46,622 bases of DNA from Deltaproteobacteria bacterium (GTDB taxonomy: Bacteria > Desulfobacterota > Syntrophobacteria > BM002): positions 1,859,390-1,906,011 of the forward strand of contig CP070735.1 of the NCBI GenBank assembly GCA_020347625.1. The letters run 5' to 3'. Positions 41,227 through 46,622 of the stretch are shown here, one piece after another. Made by a program: the position numbers and the translations under genes. The number at the start of each line of letters is the position of its first letter. Position 1 is the stretch's first letter. The notes below the pieces were generated by a model, which ran no database searches, had not been told where the DNA came from, and was given only the letters and a program-made list of their open reading frames with translations.

Positions 41227-41883
41227 CTATTTGTCTAGGGTTTTTGTCGCTCCATACCGTTTGAGTTTTTTTGCCACGACTTCCATTTCAGTATCAGAGA
41301 GGATGATTGGCTCCCCGATACACTTGCTACGGTAATAAATTTCCGCGCAAAACTCTATCTGTTCTGCTATGGCAAAAGCGATGGGTAAATTCTTACCACC
41401 TGCGAGCAAACCGTGATTGGCAAGGAACACTGCCTTCCTATTCCTCATGGCCGCAAAAGCGTTCCGGGCCATCTCCTCTGACCCAAAGGTGGCATACTGG
41501 GCACACCTCACATTATTTCCAGCAAGTGCCACCATATAGTGAACAGCAGGCAGCTCCCAGTTCAGACAGGAGAGTGTGGTGGCGTACATGGAGTGGACGT
41601 GGACCAAGGCGTCAATGTCTTCTCTTTTCTGGTAAATAAACCTATGCATGGGGAGCTCGCTGGAAGGGTCTCGTTTGCCGTCGACAAGCTCTCCATCGAG
41701 TCGAAGAACGACAATATCTTCAGGAGTGGTTTCAAAGTATTCAAGTCCAGTTGGCGTAATGGCTACGAGCTCATCCTCACGATTCAAGATGCTCAGATTC
41801 CCGCCAGTCCCCGTAGTGAGCTGATGAGTTATCAGTTTCTTGCCGCACTCTACGAGAAGCCTTCGCTCATTTTCCAAAAGCAT
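41227..41883 (-). CDS. Class II aldolase/L-fuculose-phosphate aldolase-like
   Basis: The 218-residue enzyme has the class II aldolase/adducin fold. The zinc ligands appear as VHVHSMY (two His) and NHGLLAGG (third His), with the catalytic Glu in PSSELPMH. GGNLSILN and ITPTGLEYF are typical of fuculose- and ribulose-phosphate aldolases. It cleaves a sugar phosphate to dihydroxyacetone phosphate and an aldehyde, or has a related activity. I chose ATG 41883, preceded by GGCAGGTG; an upstream GTG at 41892 lacks a site. Confidence 0.9.
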   Translation of the reverse strand: MLLENERRLLVECGKKLITHQLTTGTGGNLSILNREDELVAITPTGLEYFETTPEDIVVLRLDGELVDGKRDPSSELPMHRFIYQKREDIDALVHVHSMYATTLSCLNWELPAVHYMVALAGNNVRCAQYATFGSEEMARNAFAAMRNRKAVFLANHGLLAGGKNLPIAFAIAEQIEFCAEIYYRSKCIGEPIILSDTEMEVVAKKLKRYGATKTLDK

Positions 41884-42151
41884 GCTATACACCTGCCATC
41901 TATCTGGAGCGTCCTGACTAATGCTTCCTGCAAACCGGTTGGGCCCGCGGTCTCAGAAGTGGAGGAAGCATACTGTTGAGAGCTAAAAAAAGTCAAGCCT
42001 TTGTGACGGTAGCGGCAGCGGAGAAACCAGAACCACACCGGGAAAAACGGTTTACTTTTTACCCCTGATGGTGTAATAAAGCTAAGGCAAGGCAATAATA
42101 TGTAATCACTATATTTTTGGATCAAAACCGCTGGCTGTTGAGGACAAATTA

Positions 42152-43369
42152 ATGCTCGCATATGAAGAGAATCCCGAGCAGGTTGAGCGCGCAGATCTGG
42201 TCGTTGGCTTGCCGACTCACAACGACGCGGAAAATATAGCTCATCCAACGACGGAGGCAGCTAAGGGCCTTCTGGACTACTTCGGTGATAAGAATTCAGT
42301 GATTATCAACTGTGACAACCATTCGGAGGATGGAACTAAAGAAGCATTCTTGCAGACCCCCAGCGAGATTCCCAAAATATACCTGTCAACACCGCCCGAG
42401 ACTACGGGTCGGGGTTACAACCTAAGAAACCTCATCGAAAAAGCCATCCAACTTCAGTCCCAGGCGGTGATTGTGGTGGACGCTGATCTCCAGAGTATTA
42501 CATCCCATTGGATCAAGAACCTTGGGGAGCCCATCTTCGCAGGGTTTGGTTTCGTTGCGCCCCTGTATGTGCGCCACAAGTATGAAGGGGCTGTGGCCAA
42601 CAGCATCATTTATCCGCTTACCAGGGCCCTATACGGTCGCCGTGTTCGTCAGCCCATTGGTGGCGATTTTGCCTTTGCCACCAACTTGGCAGAGACCTAC
42701 CTCCATCATCCTAGCTGGAATGATAGAGTGGGGCAGTTTGGTGTGGACATCTGGATGACTACCTTGGCCATCTATGAAGGTATTCCAATTTGTCAGTCTT
42801 TTGTAGGCCGACCCAAGATTTACCGCGATAACGGGCAAATTGTCCCTTCCGACCCGGCCTTCTCACAGATTGTCGGAACGTTGTTGGACCTGGTGATACT
42901 TTTTCAGGATTTATGGGGCAGGGTGAAGTGGAGTAAACCGACAGCTATATACGGTTTCGGTATGGGCGAGGTGGAGCCACCTGAGCCCATTGAGGTCTCG
43001 CAAACAGAACTTCACGAGGGTTTTGTCCAAGGCTTCGAAAAGCATCAGCAACTCTGGGAATCCGTCTTGGAAAACAACATTTACAACAAACTGGGTGAGA
43101 TCAGGGAACTTCCCCTGGCGCACTTTAGTTTTCCCTCGGAAATCTGGGCCCGGATTCTTTACAGTTACTGTGTGGCGTACAAGAGCGAAGTGGTAGACCG
43201 CGAACCATTATTGCATTCTCTGGTACCTCTTTTTTTGGGTAAAAATCTATCCTTCGTCAAGAAAACAGAAAGGATGTCCATTCAGCAGGCTGAGGAATAC
43301 ATTGAGAACGAATGCATGATTTTCGAGGAAGCAAAGCCCTATTTGCTCAACAAATGGGGAGGTGTTTGA
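42152..43369 (+). CDS. Glucosylglycerate synthase-like glycosyltransferase
   Basis: The 405-residue protein has a GT-A fold with a DxD-type motif (VVDADLQSIT), the segments VRQPIGGDFAFA and VGQFGVDIWMTTLAI, and VGLPTHNDAENIAHP at the N terminus. These match the glucosylglycerate/mannosylglycerate synthase group as I remember it. These enzymes join a sugar nucleotide to glycerate (or its phosphate), giving compatible solutes. The donor and acceptor here are unproven. GAGG lies 9 nt before ATG 42152. The lone receiver at 43427 follows 57 nt later on the same strand. No signal or membrane segment is present. Confidence 0.8.
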   Translation: MLAYEENPEQVERADLVVGLPTHNDAENIAHPTTEAAKGLLDYFGDKNSVIINCDNHSEDGTKEAFLQTPSEIPKIYLSTPPETTGRGYNLRNLIEKAIQLQSQAVIVVDADLQSITSHWIKNLGEPIFAGFGFVAPLYVRHKYEGAVANSIIYPLTRALYGRRVRQPIGGDFAFATNLAETYLHHPSWNDRVGQFGVDIWMTTLAIYEGIPICQSFVGRPKIYRDNGQIVPSDPAFSQIVGTLLDLVILFQDLWGRVKWSKPTAIYGFGMGEVEPPEPIEVSQTELHEGFVQGFEKHQQLWESVLENNIYNKLGEIRELPLAHFSFPSEIWARILYSYCVAYKSEVVDREPLLHSLVPLFLGKNLSFVKKTERMSIQQAEEYIENECMIFEEAKPYLLNKWGGV

Positions 43370-43426
43370 TCGGTTGGACTTGCTTGTTGTCTGAGCAATG
43401 CTTGTTCCAGTCGGGAGGAAAAGATT

Positions 43427-43792
43427 ATGGCAAAAATATTGGTTGTGGACGATGAAGAGCACATCCGTTTGCTCTATTCTGAGGAACTCAAAGAGGAAGG
43501 CTACGATGTCATCACTGCGGAAGGCGGGCACGGATTATTGGAACGCATTGAACAAGACAGCCCCGATCTAGTGGTCCTGGATATCAAGATGGTGGACTAC
43601 GACGGTCTGGATCTACTCCAGGATATTCGTAACAAATTTTATGACCTACCTGTTATTCTTTCCACGGCCTATGATACCTTCAAGGAGGATATGAAATCTA
43701 TCGCCGCCGATTTTTATGTGGTTAAGTCCTTCGATCTTACTGAATTAAAGAAGAAAATCAGTATGGCCCTGGAAGCTAGCGGTGCCTCTTAA
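43427..43792 (+). CDS. Stand-alone receiver (CheY-like) protein
   Basis: The 121-residue protein is a receiver domain only: acidic pair DDEE (residues 9-12), phospho-acceptor Asp in LVVLDIKMVDYDG, Thr/Ser in LSTAYD and Lys in VVKSFDL. The usual KP after the lysine reads KS, a mild change. It has no output domain, so it acts through protein contacts, perhaps within a phosphorelay. GGGAGG precedes ATG 43427. The glycosyltransferase upstream is co-directional, so joint expression is likely, though no kinase lies nearby. Confidence 0.9.
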   Translation: MAKILVVDDEEHIRLLYSEELKEEGYDVITAEGGHGLLERIEQDSPDLVVLDIKMVDYDGLDLLQDIRNKFYDLPVILSTAYDTFKEDMKSIAADFYVVKSFDLTELKKKISMALEASGAS

Positions 43793-43983
43793 GATGAGGG
43801 GTACCACTATGACTATAATTCCCTCCAAGTCCATGGCGCCGGCATACCCACTGCAAGTCTAAACTAGTTCAGATCACAACGTAGCCCAAGTTATTCACAA
43901 ACCGGTTACTGCGAGCGCAGATACAACCGTCCTGTTATCTGGTTCAACAGCGTTTTTCTCCGACCAGCTAGCATGATGTTCGG

Positions 43984-45063
43984 CTAGTGCATGGCGTGTG
44001 TGAACAGATACAGGCTCATCATACCGAAAAGGATGTTGGGTACCCAGGCGGCCAGAATTGGAGGTAGACTACCGGTATAGCCGATAGAAACAACTAGCTG
44101 AAATACCAAAAGATAGATGAAAGCCAGGGAGACACTCGCGGCAACTCCCACCGCGATGCCACCTCGTTTTCCCTGAAAGAGGGCAACGGCGATTCCAAGG
44201 AGTGCCATAATGACTGGGGTAAAGGGAAAGGCGATCTTGGCCTGGAAATCCACCTGATAACGGGTCGCGTCGTATCCCTCACTCTGTATTTTGGCAACAT
44301 AACGGCCGAGCTCAGCAAAGGTCATCTCTTCAGGTTTTTTCTCAAGATGCTGGAAGTCCTCAGGACGTTCCTTTAATTTCAGGCGATACTGCTGAAACTG
44401 CTCCATGGTAAAGTTGCCATCTCCGCTGCGGTGAAGAACAATGCCGTCCGAGAAGACCCAACCCTCCCCTTCCCACTGGCCCTTCCGGGCATCCAGTCGT
44501 TTCGATAACCGGAAGGTGCGGTCAAATATGTAAATGGTGACCCCCTCAAGCATCTGGCGTTTTGGATGTAGCACACGAATATTGTATAGTGCTCGGTCGC
44601 TTCTGTACCATATTTTTTCCTGAGTAAAGCTGCTCGGGAGCGGCCGCTCCTTTACCTTTACATCCCAGATATAGTTTGCTCGGGAACTGGTAAATGGTAC
44701 AACATATTCAATGAGGGCAAAGTCCGCCAGACTCATCAGGAGAGCAATTGCGACTATTGGCCCGGCAATGGGAATCGGGCTCACACCACTGGCCTTCAAG
44801 GCCATGAGTTCATTGCTACGAGCGACCAAACCAAGAGTGATCAGAGTGCCCATGAGAACAGCCATGGGTATACCCTGTTGCACAATGAGAGGGACTCTCA
44901 GCAAAAAGTATTGCAGGGTTTGGGAGAAGGGGATTCTGGCCTCATTGAAATCATCAATCGTCTCGAAAAATTCGACGACCAGGTATATGGCAATAAACAC
45001 CCCCAGACAGATTGCAATAATCTTAGCAAGCTCCCAACCAATGTAACGGCTAATGATGCTCAT
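43984..45063 (-). CDS. lptG: LptG-type lipopolysaccharide export permease
   Basis: The 359-residue membrane protein has about six helices in two blocks around a periplasmic jellyroll domain (KIWYRSDRALYNIRVLHPKRQML and VTIYIFDRTFRLSKRLDARKG in part). It is one of the two permeases of the LptB2FG transporter that carries lipopolysaccharide to the outer membrane. Opening features (MSIISRYIGWELAK, FFETIDDF, IVQQGIPMAVLMGTLITLG) fit LptG more than LptF. The gene stands alone; LptF is not adjacent, although the pair is usually found together. Confidence 0.88.
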   Translation of the reverse strand: MSIISRYIGWELAKIIAICLGVFIAIYLVVEFFETIDDFNEARIPFSQTLQYFLLRVPLIVQQGIPMAVLMGTLITLGLVARSNELMALKASGVSPIPIAGPIVAIALLMSLADFALIEYVVPFTSSRANYIWDVKVKERPLPSSFTQEKIWYRSDRALYNIRVLHPKRQMLEGVTIYIFDRTFRLSKRLDARKGQWEGEGWVFSDGIVLHRSGDGNFTMEQFQQYRLKLKERPEDFQHLEKKPEEMTFAELGRYVAKIQSEGYDATRYQVDFQAKIAFPFTPVIMALLGIAVALFQGKRGGIAVGVAASVSLAFIYLLVFQLVVSIGYTGSLPPILAAWVPNILFGMMSLYLFTHAMH

Positions 45064-45120
45064 GCGCTCTATTCACCATGGAGATAAATCCAAATTTCAA
45101 AAAAAACTCATTGCCTTACG

Positions 45121-45149
45121 AACGCTTGAAAGCTAAGCCACTCCCTCCG
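45121..45149. repeat. 29-nt dispersed repeat, copy 2
   Basis: AACGCTTGAAAGCTAAGCC and onward to CCCTCCG, 27 of 29 positions identical to 2986-3014. It lies about 60 nt upstream of the LptG start. Confidence 0.75.
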
Positions 45150-45543
45150 CTCCCCCTCGTCCTTCCAATCCACCCCATGCTTTTTCAACAACGGACAACG
45201 CGCCGTCGCCGTGACGGCTATGGCGCGCAAGCGGACAACTGACTGCTGACAAAGAGTCCTCTGTCTCCTGACTTCTTTTCGTTCAAGATTGGGCTCAGAA
45301 AGCCCCTCTGGACCCAGACAAGTCCCATATATTTTACTCCTATACAATAATCATCCCATTTAGTCATCTTGTTTTGGATGTTGTGCTTTGGTCTCTTGAA
45401 TTCGTTTCGTCCGTTTGTGGCGAATCGTGCTTGCGATTTGAAATTTTTACCGAAAGCTAACATCTGACCGACTGATATGGCGAGGTGTGCAAATTTACTA
45501 GCGGGAACGTTTCATCCAAGGTCTGATGGCAAAGCAAAATCGC

Positions 45544-45573
45544 TTGACAGTTTCTGAAACCTTGTGCTATTCG
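45544..45573 (+). promoter_or_regulatory. Candidate sigma-70 promoter for the acidic repeat gene
   Basis: TTGACA (45544-45549) is followed after 18 nt by TATTCG (45568-45573). It lies about 54 nt upstream of ATG 45627. Confidence 0.42.
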
Positions 45574-45626
45574 TAGGGAGCCTTTATAACTGATTAAGAT
45601 TTCTAACTAACTTCGAAATGGTAGCC

Positions 45627-46622
45627 ATGGAACACAATTCAAAAAACAAAGGGTCTGAAGATAAGGATACTCAGGGAGCATTTACCGACGACCTTGATCT
45701 CCGGCTGGATGATAAGGACGACGAGGAGATTATTGATCTGGTGGAGGCCATTGAGGAAGAGGATTCATCCTCCACCGATTTTTCTGAAAACGAGGAAACT
45801 TCAGAAAAAGAAAATGAGTTTTCATTAGAAGATCTTGATCTGGATTCAGAATTGGGGGACGATGAGCCCGAATCAGATACAGCAAGTGAACCTTTGGAGG
45901 ATGCCAAAGCATCCGAAGCCGACACTCTGGAAGAGGAACTGGAACAGATGTTAAAAGGCGATGAGATGGCAAGCGATACTCCTGCTGCGGGAGTAGATGA
46001 GGGCACAGAGGAAGAGGATCCGGTTACCGATGAAGCACTCGCCGCACTTTTTGCCTCTCACGAAATGGAGGTTGCTCAGCTTCTGGAGGAAGCCGCAGGA
46101 GCGAGTGGGGAAGATCAGGAGGCTGCTGTTGCCCCAACCGAGATCACTGAGAGCGAAGAGTTGCCCCCGGCTGCTGTTGAGGAGGAGCTTCCCGAAGATC
46201 TTTTTGCCGATATTGAGATGGAGCCAGAGGATGTGACCGAGGAGGCTGCTGCAGCAGAAGCACCTTCTGTTGCTGAGGAGGATATACCCGAGGAGTTTAT
46301 GGCTGACCTACAGATGGAGTCCGAAGGTGCACCCGAGGAGGCCGTTGCTGGTCCAGCAGAGGTCGCTGCGGGCGAAGAGTTGCCCCCGGTTGCTGTTGAG
46401 GAGGAGCTTCCCGAAGATCTTTTTGCCGATATTGAGATGGAGCCAGAGGATGTGACCGAGGAGGCTGCTGCAGCAGAAGCACCTTCTGCAACCGAGGAGG
46501 AGCTTCCCGAAGATCTTTTTGCCGATATTGAGATGGAGCCAGAGGATGTGACCGAGGAGGCTGCTGCAGCAGAAGCACCTTCTGCAACCGAAGAGGAGCT
46601 TCCCGAAGATCTTTTTGCCGAT
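45627..46622 (+). CDS. Extremely acidic repeat protein (partial)
   Basis: At least 332 residues are open to the window edge. The protein is dominated by Glu, Asp and Ala, with long unstructured stretches (DDKDDEEIIDLVEAIEEED) and later repeats of EEELPEDLFADIEMEPEDV followed by TEEAAAAEAPS. There is no signal peptide. It may be a disordered scaffold, a DNA or histone mimic, or the N-terminal part of a protein with a folded domain beyond the window. I chose ATG 45627 (MEHNSKN); an ATG at 45618 in frame would add three residues. Ribosome site is weak. The function is unknown. Confidence 0.8.
   Translation, partial: MEHNSKNKGSEDKDTQGAFTDDLDLRLDDKDDEEIIDLVEAIEEEDSSSTDFSENEETSEKENEFSLEDLDLDSELGDDEPESDTASEPLEDAKASEADTLEEELEQMLKGDEMASDTPAAGVDEGTEEEDPVTDEALAALFASHEMEVAQLLEEAAGASGEDQEAAVAPTEITESEELPPAAVEEELPEDLFADIEMEPEDVTEEAAAAEAPSVAEEDIPEEFMADLQMESEGAPEEAVAGPAEVAAGEELPPVAVEEELPEDLFADIEMEPEDVTEEAAAAEAPSATEEELPEDLFADIEMEPEDVTEEAAAAEAPSATEEELPEDLFAD
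46179..46622 (+). repeat. 96-nt coding tandem repeat
   Basis: Units starting GAGGAGGAGCTTCCCGAAG lie at 46179, 46398 and 46494, with a fourth beginning at 46590 and cut by the window end. The last three are spaced exactly 96 nt (32 residues); the first is 219 nt before the second. Ninety bases are identical between the first three copies, including synonymous positions. Confidence 0.9.

Larger units (their letters stand above)
45064..45626. other. Spacer between LptG and the acidic repeat gene
   Basis: The 563 bases contain no recognised gene. They hold the second copy of the 29-nt repeat (45121-45149), a GGCGC/GCGCC imperfect hairpin near 45198-45230, a short CTGACTG/CTGACAA repeat run near 45236-45280, and a promoter at 45544-45573. 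Confidence 0.5.

Noticed and set aside
45108..45463. Two minus-strand ORFs in the spacer upstream of LptG
   Set aside because: They lie in repeat DNA, have no ribosome site and no conserved features.

Overview
The window looks like a chromosomal stretch of a Gram-negative bacterium with mid-range base composition, most likely a deltaproteobacterium in the broad sense (Desulfobacterota or a neighbour). This is inference, not a sequence match. It rests on an outer-membrane apparatus (LptG-type permease, MltD-like transglycosylase, OmpA-type protein, TorF-like porin), a Rieske/cytochrome b complex with ethylbenzene-dehydrogenase-type heme subunits, PAS/GGDEF signalling, a glutaredoxin-thioredoxin reductase fusion, and long intergenic spacers full of short repeats. 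No tRNA, rRNA, CRISPR array, phage or insertion-sequence transposase was found.

Layout. 1-1222 (minus): ThiW membrane subunit and its ECF-type ATPase, cut by the window start. 1503-4297 (plus): MltD-like transglycosylase, a truncated SDR gene, a pentapeptide-repeat protein. 4353-6928 (plus): a promoter with a tiny ORF, then two paralogous unknown proteins flanking a tandem-domain universal stress protein. 7017-9465 (minus): porin-like protein, protein phosphatase, nitrilase-family amidohydrolase. 9616-10280: an AT-rich orphan gene with its own promoter and operator-like palindrome. 10476-11911 (minus): secreted protein and EEP-fold hydrolase. 12836-13999 (minus): first inositol-3-phosphate synthase. 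14684-16349 (minus): an overlapping ECF sigma / zinc anti-sigma / Spy-like periplasmic protein operon. 16981-23899: Nudix, cupin, second inositol-phosphate synthase, TIM-barrel isomerase, DUF169, a GT-B glycosyltransferase (minus) and a DUF72 protein. 23984-30520: two cyclic-di-GMP proteins, an FNR-type oxidoreductase with a cobalamin adenosyltransferase, the Grx-TrxR fusion and a small coiled-coil protein. 30708-36683 (minus): OmpR-type response regulator and histidine kinase, followed by Rieske, two EB_dh-like heme proteins and cytochrome b. 36952-41883 (minus): VWA-OmpA protein, DnaJ-like protein, low-molecular-weight phosphatase, Cys-rich protein, small unknown protein, class II aldolase. 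42152-43792 (plus): a glucosylglycerate-synthase-like glycosyltransferase and a lone receiver. 43984-45063 (minus): LptG. 45627 to the end (plus): an extremely acidic repeat protein, cut by the window end.

Functional threads. (i) 30708-34380 encodes a bc1/b6f-like quinol-oxidising module in which the usual cytochrome c1 or f is replaced by two DOMON/EB_dh-like proteins carrying a CX3CH motif. A two-component system lies directly upstream. (ii) Two divergent inositol-3-phosphate synthases, a glucosylglycerate-synthase-like enzyme, a sugar isomerase and sugar-type cupin and aldolase genes suggest inositol or glycosyl-glycerate products such as compatible solutes or lipid headgroups. (iii) Envelope stress: sigma/anti-sigma/Spy, OmpA, LptG, MltD.

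The most unusual structural signal lies between the genes. Many spacers carry degenerate tandem arrays with a strict 7-nt period (units such as GTTATAC, ACTARRC, GATGTGG, GTGAACG, AATCTGC), often as inverted pairs around a unique loop, plus a 77-nt element present in two inverted copies 4.3 kb apart.
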